The notes under the pieces were generated by a model that did not search any database, was not told the origin of the DNA, and was given only the letters and a program-made list of their open reading frames with translations. Source: Citrus sinensis (Eukaryota > Streptophyta > Magnoliopsida > Sapindales > Rutaceae). From it: a stretch of 64,000 nucleotides of DNA. Of the stretch, positions 1 through 12,386 are shown piece after piece. Positions within the stretch are counted from its first letter, which is position 1, and each line of letters starts with the position of its first letter. Position numbers and translations under genes: made by a program. The DNA lies in contig NC_068558.1 of the NCBI RefSeq assembly GCF_022201045.2, positions 50,757,501 to 50,821,500 of the forward strand, given 5' to 3'.

Positions 1-221
1 GCAAAAGACTATGAAACGTGTCGATCTATCATGGGAATATATCATGAACTGGATAAAGCATCTAGCTCTTGCTCTTCTCTGTAGAAACTCCAAATATATC
101 ATGTATGTAGTGTAAACAAAAAGAGACGAGAGCTTTGCAAGCAAAATAAAATAAACAAATAAATATCAAAGGAGGAGCCAACATGAAATTAAATTAATGG
201 ATATATGTAAAATATATATAC

Positions 222-403
222 CCAGCACTACCAAACTCATAGAGCTTGCCACGGCTAGAGAAGATGATAAGAGCAACTTCAGCATCACAAAGCACAGAAA
301 GCTCATAAGCTTTCTTCAGCAAACCATTTCTTCTCTTTGAGAAAGTGACCTGTCTGTTAATCTTGTTCTCTATCCTCTTCAGCTCCACTCTTCCTCTCCC
401 CAT
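222..403 (-). CDS. AGL6: AGL6-like MADS-box transcription factor, exon 1 only (rest off the left edge)
   Basis: This exon encodes a complete MADS DNA-binding and dimerisation domain of the type II (MIKC) class, starting [18 protein letters not shown] and ending [13 protein letters not shown] factors bind CArG boxes in the nucleus as dimers or tetramers. The AGL6/SEP clade acts in floral organ identity and meristem fate. The residues [14 protein letters not shown] fit AGL6 better than SEP3, which usually reads FSNRGKLYEFCSS. The exon runs from the ATG at 403 to a GT donor at 221-220, giving 182 nt (60 codons plus two bases), the usual MIKC exon-1 length. The I, K and C regions must lie left of the window, probably behind a long first intron, so 1-221 is intronic. 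Confident for MIKC MADS; AGL6 rather than SEP is likely, and fits the neighbouring SAP18. Confidence 0.9.
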
Positions 404-577
404 AATTTTTCAGTACACTCACTTTTCTTTTTATTATTATTTGCTTTGCTTTGCACCTAGCTGGATAATATAAGTTATATATAAGTGTATATTATTATTG
501 TTATCATCAACTGATAATATATATTGGTGTTTTGAGTTTGAATGTGTTTAGTTTTGGGGATACATATATATATATAT

Positions 578-614
<37 letters not shown>

Positions 615-985
615 ACAAAAAGGGAGCTGATGATCAACAAGTAGTAGTACTGATTGATGATGGTATATGTAATTCTTTCTTTTGTCTACTGTGTCTGTGA
701 AAGAAGTGGAAGTTGAGACCTGTGGTTGTACATTATATACATCTTGTTTGATTAATTACTTTTACAATAAAATGGAAACAAGTATGCGGGTGTGTATATT
801 CGTTATTCTCTTTTACCATTTTATTTATTAATATCTCTCTGGTAATTGTCCAGCTTCCCTGCGCCTTCATTTTTCTTACCTTAAGCATTAACTTACCCTC
901 CTCACGGAAGCGTGCGTCCACGCTCGCAAATGCAAAAGCATGAGATGAGAAATTCAGATTTTTTCTTTTAAATATTGTTATACAG
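404..985 (-). promoter_or_regulatory. 5' leader and proximal promoter of the AGL6-like gene, with GA and TA microsatellites
   Basis: This is the sequence just upstream of the MADS ATG. It has a TA tract at about 563-580 joined to a GATA/GA tract at 581-614, which reads as a CT-rich stretch on the gene's own strand. CT-rich leaders are common in plant 5' UTRs. No CArG box or clear TATA box could be assigned by eye, so the transcription start is not defined. Confidence 0.4.
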
Positions 986-1576
986 GACGGTTACTGATAT
1001 TACATAAGATATTACAATTAATATTTACAAAAAGATTATACTACTGCGTCCACTCTACTCACATTTCTTGAGGGATAGATTGGCTCCACTCAATTTACTA
1101 ATAGTGAGAGGATAGACAGGTTATACTATTACGTCCACTCTACTCACATATCTTGAGTGATAGACTGGCTCCACTCAATTTATTGATCATGAGGGATGAC
1201 TTACATTTCGTAAGGGATAGACTTACTCCATTCAATTTACTGATCGTGAGGGGATAAACAGATTATACTACTGCATCCACTCTACTCACATATCGTGATG
1301 GATAGACTAACTCCACTCAATTTACTGATCACGAGGGATAGACTGGCTCCACACAATTTACTGATATTACATAAGATATTACAATTAATATTTACAAACA
1401 GATTATACAACTGTGTCCACTCTACTCACATTTTGTGAGTGATAGACTGACTCCACTCAATTATTTGATAATTGAGGAATGAATGAAATTAACCCGCATA
1501 ATATTTTTATGGAAACTCGAACCCTTACACTCAACATTGTAAGTGTAAGAATTCTTCCACTGAACTAAAAGCCCCT
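986..1576 (-). repeat. tRNA-headed SINE-like element with an expanded internal minisatellite
   Basis: On the minus strand, 1576 to about 1500 resembles a tRNA-derived SINE head: an A-box-like TTAGTTCAGTGG and, about 45 bases on, a B-box-like GGGTTCGAGTTTCC. Downstream (1490-990) are degenerate repeats of two alternating motifs, GTGAGTAGAGTGGACGCAG and GAGTGGAGCCAGTCTATCCC, at least five times. A segment beginning ACTGATATTACATAAG occurs at both ends of this body (about 992-1040 and 1360-1408). This arrangement suggests a Pol III retroposon whose body was amplified, or an insertion beside a minisatellite. Family and target duplication were not determined. Confidence 0.5.
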
Positions 1577-3393
1577 TGCTATTTAGAATTATTTTTCAAG
1601 AAAGTAAAAAAAGCACGGAGTGCATCAATATGATATCAGGAAATGCAAATCTTGAATTTGATAATGTATAAAATGATGTAGAGTTACATTTTGATCGTCG
1701 AAGAGACCGTACGATTTTGTCGGATTTGCGTTGTACTGGATGGATGGAGCTCTTGCTGTTGGTGGGCACTCTATATGGGGTCCTCCTATCCTATTGCGCT
1801 GCGCAGATCTAATATTAATGGTTGCAAATTTGCAATTTCCAATCAACTTTTATGCTTTTATTCTTATTGAACCCATCAGGTCACATGCCGTGACTTGATC
1901 AGTTTAAATAATTCAATGCTCCACATTCCAAGTTTTCTTCTTATGCAAAGTTGTTCAGTTGATGACATTATGGTGTTACTTCTCACTCTCTAATCCCATT
2001 AACGATATTAACCTGCAGGAGCTGCAAGAAAAGACTTTTGACTATCAATTTTGATGCATTTTTTGTAATACGAAAATTACGGAAAAAAGTATAGGTTAAA
2101 ACTTGCCTTGGTACGAACATTTGAATAAAAACCAAGAAGATTTCACGTTCAAAGTTCAAACCCTCATTTACACACCTTTTGTGTGTCATATAATATTTAA
2201 TTTGTTACAAGTGTGTGTGTGTGTGTGTTACTCTTAGGATCCATGTGACCTTAAAATTACATGACAATTTTACCCAGCCATAGTCGTGCACGTGAAGCAC
2301 ACCCACTTGAAGTGAGTTTTGAAATAGAGGTTGATATTTAAAGAAACTGGAAAAGAGCAGACTGAGAATTCGTATTCCGTATGTTTATCATCATAGTTGG
2401 CTTGCTAATTCTGATATGCTCAGCTGTAGACTCTACTCACGAATGAATTGAGGCAAAGGGAAGAGTAGTTAAAGCTAGCGTGCTGTGCAGTGATAGCTGT
2501 TTCCTCCTTTTGATTTGAAAATTTCCTTTCATGCCATATTGTTAACAATTGCTTTAACTTGATCTACAAGTCAACAAGCAACTTATAGTCCACGGCCTAG
2601 AATTATGTGATCCTTTTTTCTTTTTTTTTGTATGTAAGAAGAAAATATTTGATCAGTTGCAGATTCTACAAAGCACTTTGTGCATGCAACAATTTTGGAA
2701 GCGAAAACATGATCTGTCACCTCCAAACCTTTGAACCAAACACATCACCCACCAAAAAATTTAGTTTACTAATTCTATTTATGAAGTAACAATTTCATTT
2801 TATTGTTGAAGCGTAGTTGGCGAGAATCATGAGCTGAATAGTGCTAAGTTTTTTTTTTTAATAATATGCGTGTGTTTGTAATAATCTATGGTTAAGATTC
2901 GACTATATATTAATTATTAATTATTTATTAACTATCAATCGCAATATTATTAAAAAAAAACTCAATTTAACACAAAATCTTAATCCAATTGGTGAATGGA
3001 TTGAGTTTCAGCATCATATATCATCATGAAATGTGCTGATTGCATGTTAAATAATCCATCAAACAGTCAATTTTTCTTACTATCTTTCTCCTCTGTGATG
3101 ATTTTATGCAGGAATTGGGATAATGAAAACATGGCATTATTTTATATTGAGTTCGAAAATCCACATTTTATATGTTAACACAATGGGTAATATATAGATT
3201 TCAATGTCCACCTTTTTTTTTCGGGGGGGGGGGGGGGGGGGTTTTTGGGGTTGAGGTTTAGATTTCTTGCATGTGGGATGAGTTTTATTAGGAAAAAAAA
3301 TTTGTTGTTCCGTAACCTTGAGAATTACAAATATGATTAATCGCTGGTGTTGCAAAGGTGCCAGCATCTCTACTCTTTGATATATATAATTAA
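1577..3393. other. intergenic, no gene recognised
   Basis: AT-rich spacer with short tracts only: a TG run near 2212-2228, a T-rich run near 2613-2629, and a long G homopolymer near 3223-3241 preceded by T. Open frames here are short, lack family resemblance and contain low-complexity translations. Confidence 0.6.
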
Positions 3394-3960
3394 GGGTTAT
3401 TATCATTTTACTACTTTAAAAATTGTCAAATATCAAATGACTACAACAAGTATTGTCTCCTATCATTTTTCTACTATATTTTTATAAAAAAATATAATTT
3501 TACTATTTTTCTGTTATAACCGTTAGTTGACCAGTTAGTTAACTAATAAAATATCAATTTCACCCTTTATGATTAAAAAAAAATTAGTTGAAACTTATTT
3601 ACAAAATAAAATTGTAATATATTTATTAAAATGGATATAAAAAGCCAACATAATTCTTTTTTGCTGGAATTATGAAAATGAAGTTTATTTACAAAATAAA
3701 ATTGTCTTATTATTTTTTTAATGAAGCTTATTTTTTTTAATCATGAAGGGTAAATTTGGTATTTTGTTAGTCAGCTAATTGGTCAACTAACGAGTCAACT
3801 AACGGTTGTAACGGAAAAATAGTAAAATGATATTTGTTATAACGAAAAAGTAATAAAATGATATTTGTATAAAGATATAGTCAGAAAATGATATGAGACA
3901 ATATTTGTTATAATCATTTAATATTTGACAATTTTTGAAGTAGTAAAATGACAATAACCC
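3394..3960. mobile_element. Mutator-type MITE (567 bp) with long terminal inverted repeats and a 9-bp target duplication
   Basis: The element starts GGGTTATTATCATTTTACTA and ends with the near-perfect inverse, TAGTAAAATGACAATAACCC. The inverted arms extend inward well over 100 bp, with mismatches and small indels; both contain the TTAGTTGACCAGTTAGTTAA-like motif. The identical 9-bp sequence TATAATTAA flanks it at 3385-3393 and 3961-3969. Long inverted repeats plus a 9-bp target duplication are the signature of Mutator-like (MULE) non-autonomous elements. It has no coding capacity. The intact target duplication argues for a fairly recent insertion into the AGL6-SAP18 spacer. Confidence 0.85.
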
Positions 3961-3969
3961 TATAATTAA

Positions 3970-6900
3970 TGGGTGTTGAAGTTCAGCTACGGTAGAGCAC
4001 GAATCTCTACATAAAGTAATAAATAATAAATAACGAGTTATAATGAACTTTTTATCATTTATCATTTTGCGTGTGTGGCTTAAATTAACGCTCACTCCAA
4101 TATAGCCACAGCCATAATTAATTATTGCGGCCCGAAATTTGCCGCTCTATTAATGCAATTGGAATTATGATTCAATGTTACGCCCACTTTTCAAGGAGAG
4201 TGCGTAAGTAGCGTGATCTACCGGAAGTCAATAAAGCAATTTATATAATTTCATTCATTCATGATTAAAAAAAAAAAGCAATTTAATTTGTGATACGATC
4301 TGAAGTTCAAAGAGATTAATTAATGTACTTGGGAGTTAATATGGCAAGTTAAATACGAATGTTAAAGTTAAACAAAACACGGTGAAGTACGGTGTTCATA
4401 TGGGCACATTTACGTTTTCCGGCTCTATTAATTCATCGCACTATTTTTTTCGTTTGCATTATTCAAATATTTTGTTGATGTCTTAAGTTATGGGTTACAT
4501 TTGTCAACTCAACCTTTTTCTTTCTAAAAAACTGGGAATGCAATAGAACACATTTGAAATAATGTGAACCTGAAGCACCATATACATTCATGGCTCTATT
4601 TATGCAAGGAAAGCAGCTTGAGAAAAATTAAAAATTATTGTTTTCTAAATTATAATTAAATCGATCTCCAGTAATTAAAAAGAGATAAAAGAGGATGATT
4701 TTGAATGCTAATGTATAGAAAATGACTGCTGTAAAAAGAATCAAGTATCCATCACACTATCTTGAAAATATTTGGAATGAAAAAAGAAAAAAGAAAAAAG
4801 AAATAACCATCACATTCAACTCAAAACTTTGATGAAATAAACCAAATGGGCATGATTAATTTCTTTTTCTTCATAATCTGTTACAATTAATGAATCGATC
4901 AGCCCACTTGCCCACCTTCACCTGATCTCTCGGTTTCTATTAGGTGCTAAGTAAAGCCTGAGAAAAAATAGCAGATAATTAAGAATCCATATTAAGGTAC
5001 CATAAGATTAAACCAAATTTGAGGGAAAAATTAATCACTAATAGCATTATATATCAACTTAGTGTGCAACAATTAACTGTCAGTAAGTCAGATTGCAATT
5101 TTAAGCGAATCCTGATTTCTTGTTTTATGTTGTGTTGAGAATGCTGCCCAAATCAAATATTGCTTGCCCAAGTTTGGGCTCAAGGCAATAGTACGCCATT
5201 GGAGTTCCAATTGAGGCACAAAACATGCTAATTGTTTCCACCATGTGAAACCTCCTCAATCGCCAATCCCATTACCAAAATATTACTACAGTGAGAAGGA
5301 AAATGGGAAAAGCGTTCAAAATTAAAAAAAAAAAAAAAAAGGTAAAGAAAATTGAATAGTCATAAGGGGCCCATAATTTCCAATTTTGAAACTATTTTTC
5401 TAGAGTGGTCCAGCTAACCTTTGAATAATGACCAATTATTATTATCTAATGGTCCAATGCGAGAAGGGTGTTGGTTTCAATCTCACCATTTTTAGAAAGC
5501 CTTGATGGATCCGAGTAAGCTTCTTTAATGGCCATTTTCCATTTGTGGCCTCAGCATTCGCTATCAACTGAGCTTTCAAAGTTTTACCCCTAACCATGAT
5601 GACTTTGTGTCCTTGCAACAACAAAGAGGGAGCAAAGTGTGAACACGGAATCAAAAACTTTATTGAAATTATCTTCTGGTTTCTTTTGCCAAAATAATAA
5701 GCACTTGAATTTTTCCGAAGGTAGTTAGTCAATACTCAATAGTCAGTGAAACTTCTGTATGCATACGAAACGGGTCCAATGCCCTTGCGTGGCACTGCAG
5801 CTCATGTGGGGTGGGCCGCCAGTTCTCAATTATCTTTCAAATGGTCCTAAAGGTGTTTCTCAAGAAGCAATTGACTAATGAATGCGTTTATTTATCTTAT
5901 AGGCCATTTTTGGAATCAGTCACAGTTATTATAAAATAAAAAATTTAATTATAAGATAAAAATTATTAGTGTGCAGTAAATATAATTTTAAAGTGATAAT
6001 TTTGACAAGAATATAAATGATATTATAAGCTTTTTATCATATAAATATGATATCAAATCAACTTAACTTTTAAACTATAGTAACAGATGTTCACCAAATA
6101 CTCTAGTATTGTAAATTTTAAGTTACAACTATCCAACATTAATACCAAACAAGGATGTAACGTAAAGTCTACCAACAACACCATTTGAATTTAAGCGCAA
6201 GTCGTTGTGATGAAAATTATTTAAAAGTTCAACTTCAAATTATATTTCAAATAGTAAAGAGTTAACTCCCAAATAGTTGAATAGAGAAAAATTTTATTCT
6301 ATGCACAAAGACACGTTATCTTTTTCACTTCAACAAGGAGAAAAGAAGGATTAGAAACTGATTAAATTGAGAAATGATACTCATATAAATGCTTATTGTG
6401 TTGAATCACTAGAATATTTTGGAAATATTAATTAAAAAATGATTTAGGATTTCTATTAATGGTATATATATATATATATATCCCCAAGCACCTTCGGGGA
6501 TGAAGAGCCTTTAGATATATATATATATACATACACACACACACACACACACTAATGATTAGAAACTAATTATTTTGTAATCTTGGGGTGAGAATAACTT
6601 TTGTGGTGGCTATCCCATCAACTTAACATGTTGAATTGGTAGGAGAGTGCAATAGTGAAGTGGGTCTCACAATGGATCATAATAGATACTATAGTGAAAC
6701 TCACTTAATTTAATATTTAATAATTAGTGGGTTTCATGTAAACCTACTATTCTGCCACATAACAAAGCATTATTGGGTCCTCCTACAGCTCAGCATGCGA
6801 AGTACGTAGGAGAACCCCATACAATTTGTTTTTTTTTTTTTTTCCTTAAGGGTACCCTCACTTCTAAGCAAACTTTTTCCTTGAGAAAGTTACTTAAGAA

Positions 6901-7700
6901 AGTTAAATTTGGTAAATAACGAATTCTTTTGGTCAATACACTTGCTTAATTATGCATATAAATGCAAATTCTGGTATATTTAATTTTGGGAATCAACTAT
7001 ATATAATTGGAATATTAATAGTTGGAGTTATGAGTGAGATATAAAAGTTGTGGAAGATAGCTTAGAAAAAGTGAAAAGAATAAAGATATCGTGTTGACAA
7101 AAAGCTCAATACATGCTTTCTTCTTGAGTGAAAGCATGATGTAAGAGAGGGATAAGGGGATGAATGACTTGCATCAAAGCAACTCACTCTCACATGTCCA
7201 ATAAAAAAGTCTATAAGAAAATTATTTTTATTATGTTTAAGAAAAGTGAGATTGTTGTGGAATTATTTTGGGACCTAAGTATGGATGCAAATAATAATAT
7301 AATATAAATGATAAGAAATTAAAGTGACAAAATGGCACTAGAAAAATTAAATATGAAAGAGAAAATTCTATGCTCTATTGCTCTATTTCAATTCTTATTG
7401 TTTTAATTGATTTTAAAGTTTTTGTTATTATAAATGGTGATGACCATTTATAAACAGTGAAACAGACGAATTTTAAAGTGTTTTGACATCTTGTAAATTG
7501 ACTAGTGTGATGATAAAATGTTTCAAGAAATGTAATACACACGTAATAAGTCATACAACTTTTTTTACAATTTATTTTTTAAAATCATTAATGTAAAACA
7601 CGTATTGTTTTATCACGAGATAAATAGACACATCTCATAAGATAAGATAGATGGTTTATTGTTTTTATTGAATTATGAAAGATATGAGAAGGCGTCTGAT
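3970..7700. other. intergenic spacer between AGL6-like gene and SAP18
   Basis: No gene could be supported. The stretch is AT-rich, with an A tract near 5323-5340, a TA tract at about 6463-6481, a compound TA/CA microsatellite at about 6513-6552, and a T tract near 6830-6843. Between the two microsatellites sits a small hairpin-forming motif, CCCCAAGCACCTTCGGGG (6482-6499). An open frame on the minus strand at 5442-5732 has no recognisable domain. Confidence 0.55.
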
Positions 7701-7727
7701 CTAACTACCGCAGAGGTTATTCTGGGC

Positions 7728-7757
7728 TCGCCCAATTGAGCCCAATAAGGCCCAAAC
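7728..7757 (+). promoter_or_regulatory. cluster of site II-like (TGGGCY) elements upstream of SAP18
   Basis: Three GCCCA motifs, the complement of TGGGC, occur within 30 bp, about 150 bp before the SAP18 start codon: GCCCAATTGAGCCCAATAAG followed by GCCCAAAC. Clusters of site II elements are known in promoters of plant housekeeping and cell-growth genes and are bound by TCP factors. The position suits a proximal SAP18 promoter. The functional claim is inference. Confidence 0.5.
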
Positions 7758-7907
7758 ACATAAGCCTTAACTCGGATTTATTTAATATTATTTTCTTCCG
7801 AAAATGGTTCTTTATATTTACAAGCTAAATGAGAAGACTTAGCAGAAACATTGTATTAAAAATTAAAAAAATTAAAAAAAAAAAAAACTTCGAGACCTGA
7901 GAGAGGG

Positions 7908-10279
7908 ATGGCGGGAGTAGGAGAAGCGCAAAGAAGACAAGCAGGCAGGAGCAGGCCATTACATCCTTCTGGAAGGGGCCCTCCACCACCGCCTCCTCGC
8001 CCCCGCTTCGAGCCCGTTGATCGCGAGAAGGTTCGTTTTCCAATTTCTTTTGCATACTTTAACAGTTTAGGGTTTCACAACTCAAGACTTTTATATACTT
8101 TATTTTATTATTTTTTTAAATTTTTTTATAGTGTCATTTTCGAAACTTTTAGGATTTCTTAGCCTACAACTTAGTTTTAAGATCATTTGAAGTGTTAATT
8201 GCTACTTGCAACGTTGTTCTGTCACTGAGTGAGTCGGAATAAGACCATATTTTTTGTCTGTTGCGAGAGAAACTATTCATATTGATTTCATTTTCTTATC
8301 CTCTTTCCCTTTTCCAATGCAGACTTGTCCTCTGTTGCTTCGAGTTTTCACTAAGGTACGTCCTGCGTCATGTCTTTATGCATTACCACGGGTTCATCTC
8401 CCAAATTCATATTGCAAGTGGCATCCTGTCTTTAATTGGACTCATCGGCCAAGTGGTTCATTTTCTTTTCCTATGTTCAGCAATGCTTTTTCCTGCCCAA
8501 CAACTCTTGCTTTGCATTCAGCATTCAATATTTCCATATCTTTTACAATGCTTTGAAAGAATCTGGATCTGTGTTTGATTAATTAGTTCGATGCTCTAAT
8601 TTGTGGTTTATTTCTTCTCTAGTTTTATCTTTTGTATTTTATGTCTGATGTCTATTTATTAGATTTTCTAGCTGGTTTGTATATCATTCTCAAGGTAGCA
8701 TAATAGCAGAAAGTTTGATGTTTGACTGCTAGAGGTTTTGTAGTATTCAAAGGAAACACTAAGTGTAAATGAAAGAGGTTATGTGTTGTGCTTGTTGCTA
8801 TTAATAGTTCATTGTTTAAAAAGGTTCTTGGCTTTTTATAATGGCTTTTCAAGTCAGCCTTGGTGTGCTTGTTAAAGCAGTGAGCATTCAATGGTCATTG
8901 AATTCCACATTATCCATTTCTAGAATCTGTGGCACCATGATTGATTGGAGCATATGTCTATGTTCACCTTCTTGTTGGCCGCTAGCTACAGCCTATGAAA
9001 CGAAGACCATTTTTATAAGTTTTCCTTGTACTTTTAAACATTATCTGTGAACTGAAATCATGTGTTTAGTGTGAAATATGTACCCTATGACTCACCCATT
9101 GAAAGTTCTGCAGATTGGGGGGCACCATTCTAGGGAGGATTTTGCAGTCAGAGGCAAGGAACCCAAGGATGAGGTTCAAATTTATACATGGAAGGATGCT
9201 ACTCTTCGTGAACTAACTGATCTGGTATGTTGAACAGTGCATTTCCTTTTTTATTTTTTAGAATTCTATTATGCATATATTTTTATTATCTGTCACTTGG
9301 GCTGCATGGTTGATTGATACTCTATCACAGGTTAAAGAAGTAGCACCGGCTGCAAGAAGAAGGGATGCAAGGCTTTCTTTTGCTTTTGTTTATCCCGATA
9401 AGAATGGTCGTTTTATGGTGAGAGAGGTTAGTCACTCTTCCCTCACTGTTTCTTATTTGGGACATGATCAATCTGCAATGAACTGAACTGTCTGTGAAGC
9501 AATGGCATAGCTTGTTTAATCCTGTTAAATGGTTGAAGGCCAGCTCAAGTTAAGATCTATTAGTTAGCTCTTTTAGGCTACGTTTGGCTGCCGGGATAAA
9601 AGCAGGGCTAGACTAATTTTCAGGATAAGAAAATTTATCCAATCCAAGGCTATGTTTGGCTGTTCGGATTAATAATTTACTCCAACTTTTAGTCTAGATA
9701 TTTTGGGACTTTTTAGTCCCTATTTTTTTGTGGGTTTAGATAGGACTAAATTCATATCATATTTTAAGCCAAATTTGATACCAATAATAAAATTTTATTC
9801 AATAATTTATTTTAACTTGTATTTAATTTACGATTAAATATCAACATTTTAATTCAATAATCTATATATAAACTATTATTTAATATAGGACTGGCTCAGC
9901 AAGGCACATGAACAAAGGATTTTGCCATGGGTAGAATTGTTGCTGAAATATGATGGATATGAGCATATTTGTCATTGCTTATTAGATGGTTGATGTAATG
10001 ATTTGATTTAACTGATTAATTTGTAAATGACAAGTAAAAAAGGATTTTTACTTGGCTTTAAATTCTTCGTTGTTTTTATGAAGGTGGGGAAGACCTTCTC
10101 TTATGAAGGTAGGAGGCAGTTAGATGATGGCAAAATGTTGGCTGAACTTGGCTTTGAGGTATAGCAAACTGCTTTGATCTGCTGTTGATCTTGATTAATT
10201 TGAACTTTGTTCTGTTTATCTCTAACTTAATGTTCCTCGTATGCAGATTGGAGATTACTTGGATGTGGCTATCCTATAA
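7908..10279 (+). CDS. SAP18: SAP18, histone deacetylase complex / ASAP complex subunit
   Basis: Six exons join in frame: 7908-8030, 8323-8355, 9114-9224, 9331-9426, 10084-10158 and 10247-10279 (TAA), giving 156 residues, close to Arabidopsis SAP18 (152). Every exon is a multiple of three (phase 0), with GT-AG borders. The product has a proline-rich N-terminal tail (about 1-40), then the ubiquitin-like SAP18 fold with the family motifs TCPLLLRVFTK, YTWKDATLRELTDLV, FAFVYPDKNGRF and the C-terminal EIGDYLDVAIL. SAP18 bridges Sin3-type deacetylase repressor complexes and the ASAP/PSAP splicing complex in the nucleus. Arabidopsis SAP18 interacts with repressors, including MADS and ERF factors, so its place beside AGL6 is notable but is probably ancestral order, not regulation. 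Intron 4 contains transposon-like sequence. Confidence 0.95.
9576..9890. repeat. probable degraded MITE in SAP18 intron 4
   Basis: The motif GGCTACGTTTGGCTGCCGGG at 9576 recurs as GGCTATGTTTGGCTGTTCGG at 9648, each followed by related sequence. GGC..GTTTGG is a common terminus of plant MITEs of the PIF/Harbinger and hAT groups. No matching inverted end or target duplication was found, so the borders are approximate and the class open. Confidence 0.35.
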
Positions 10280-10615
10280 AGTTTAACTGTGTAATTTGTT
10301 TAGATCGGTTATGATACGACTAGATTTGAGACTTGGGAAAGGGCCTGTTATGTAACTTAGTGATATTTTAGCATGATTTCACACTCTTTGTTTCAGCCCT
10401 GAGGTGTTTGTGATGATCAACACTCAGTGCCATTTGGCTTTGTTTTTATATTTTTTTCCTAGTTGAAATTTTGAGAGAGATTCAGTGATGTTTGAAGTTT
10501 ATTGAATTCAAGAATGTCGTTTAGGAATCTTGGGAGGGGTAAATAGCTCAAGTTGAATTTGGGTTTGTCCACGTCCTTATCTTTTTAAAAGAAGGAAAAT
10601 GAGGGGAAAAAAGGC

Positions 10616-10895
10616 GCTACATAACTTATAGGTGTAAAAGTTATATTGTTGTGATTCTTTAATTGTTTTGCATATAATAATTAAGTCATATAAAAAGAAT
10701 TAGCTTGGAGTTGATGTTAAATATTTATATAAATTAGCAAGACCGATTAATAAAAAGCTACATAACTTATAGGTGTGAAAGTTATATTGTTGTGATTCTT
10801 TAATTGTTTTACGTAGAATAATTAAGTCATATAAAAAGAATTAGCTTGGAGTTGATGTTAAATATTTATATAATTTAGCAATACCGATTTAATTG
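10616..10895. repeat. tandem duplication, two copies of a 141-bp unit
   Basis: A unit starting GCTACATAACTTATAGGTGT at 10616 is repeated at 10757 with only a few substitutions, for example GTTTTGCATATAATAA against GTTTTACGTAGAATAA. Both copies end near an AGCAA(G/T)ACCGATT motif. No coding potential. The high identity suggests a recent duplication. Confidence 0.85.
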
Positions 10896-11429
10896 TGGCA
10901 GAGGATGGCAAGTGTATTGCCCCGTGTTTGAGGTTTTGATGGATCCGTCTTGAAGTACAGAATTATCGATGGTTTTAACCGGTTGTATGTCCTTTGAATT
11001 GTATGAATGAATGGAGGGATTCAATAAGATTATTTTCTTACATGTGGTGTGGGCCTTATCTTTAGAACCTTGCAGCACAGACCATGTTAGTGGGTCACCC
11101 CTAGGCCCGTGGATAGCGGAAACGGGCATCGATTAGGGATGGGCATGTATGTGGCCATGCGACAGTCACTTTTCAGTTTTGAAAACGAAACAAAAAGCTC
11201 CACGACCACGTATGGGGCAAAATTATGTTGCAAATGTGGTTTGGTATTACAGTTATAATCAGTTATTAAATTTATAATTGTATTAGTTGGATTCAATAAC
11301 TGAAAGTAACTGTGATAACGTACCACAGTTGCAATATAACTGGACCCCCGCGTATATGATCTTTATTGAATTCATGATCACAGAACAAAATCTTCAAATA
11401 CTTCAACCGATGTAATTTTGATGGGTAAT

Positions 11430-11575
11430 TTTAAATTATTTATTTTAAAAAATTATTGTAAATAATGTGTCATTCATTAAAATATAATATAATTGATTCA
11501 CTTAAATTTTATAAAAAAATTATTAACGAATAAATGAATGACATATTATTTAAAATAAAATTTATGATAAAAAAA
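11430..11575. repeat. AT-rich foldback, possible short MITE
   Basis: The arm ending GTAAATAATGTGTCATTCAT (near 11475) is mirrored by ATGAATGACATATTATTTAA near 11534-11553, giving inverted arms of about 26 bp around a 55-60 bp loop, in very AT-rich sequence. It may be a small MITE or a chance AT-rich hairpin; no target duplication was resolved. Confidence 0.35.
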
Positions 11576-12386
11576 TTAAAATGCCTATTATTACTCAATT
11601 TGGATTTGCTTTTCTATGTAAAAGTAAATTGTAAGTCTTGTTATAATTAACATTCGCCTCACAACATTGCTAAGATTTTGCATGAAAAATGTTTTAATAG
11701 CTAAAATGTGAGGGAATAAACATGTGATTAACTGTCTGGCAAAAAGAAGGATTAATTAATTTCATGGAGTTCTTTGGCCATTTCCAAAATTAATAACAAT
11801 TGTGAGAATAAAGACGATTAAAAAACTAATAACCCGATAATGATTAGAATTTAGTCTGCTTCCTGCCGGGCGTGGAACGACGTCGCTAATTGTCGGTTGG
11901 GAAACGTCAGTAAAATAAAGAAACTGAAACAGCCAGGGGTGGAGAACAGGGAGATAGACACAGCGAGAGTGAAAACGAAACACAAGATTATTAAAAGAAG
12001 ATTACAGAAAACAGAGAGAGATCGAGAGCTAAGATTAGCGTTCATTGCTGGTTCCAGATTCTTAAACAATCGGCTTTGAAATAAAAGCAGGCATACTCCA
12101 TTCGTCCCTGCATTTTCCTTCATTTACACGCTTTCACTTACTCAAATCTCATTTTTGGACTCCTGTCATTATCTGATGCTTTGCTGTGACGATGAACTCT
12201 TATTAGCGAAATTGCTCACTAATTTCTCTCGATTTCGAAAGATCTCTTAACTCATCCACCTGTATGTCTCATTCTCTAAAATCTCTCGTTTTGAGATGCT
12301 CCCTCTCTTTCCCACTTTTTCACCTTTTTTTTTTTAATTTTAATTTTTTACTCTTTTAATTAAATGATTTTAGGTTGTGGAAGGCA

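Larger units (their letters stand above)
10280..12386. other. SAP18 3' region, spacer, and GAUT1 promoter/5' UTR
   Basis: No further gene seen. It holds the 141-bp tandem duplication and an AT-rich foldback described separately. The GAUT1 5' UTR probably contains an intron from the GT at 12262 (CACCT|GTATG) to the AG at 12373 (TTTTAG|GTTGTGG), ending 13 bases before the ATG. Short purine-rich open frames at 11760-12120 overlap this leader and are not supported as genes. Confidence 0.5.

Noticed and set aside
3137-3406. Open frame with a proline run over the G tract
   Set aside because: The translation comes from a G homopolymer on the other strand and overlaps the MITE end; low complexity.
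5442-5732. 96-residue minus-strand open frame in the AGL6-SAP18 spacer
   Set aside because: No recognisable domain, no splice partner, no conserved motif; it could be chance in a less AT-rich patch.
7825-8055. Minus-strand frame opposite SAP18 exon 1
   Set aside because: Shadow of the proline-rich SAP18 N-terminus.
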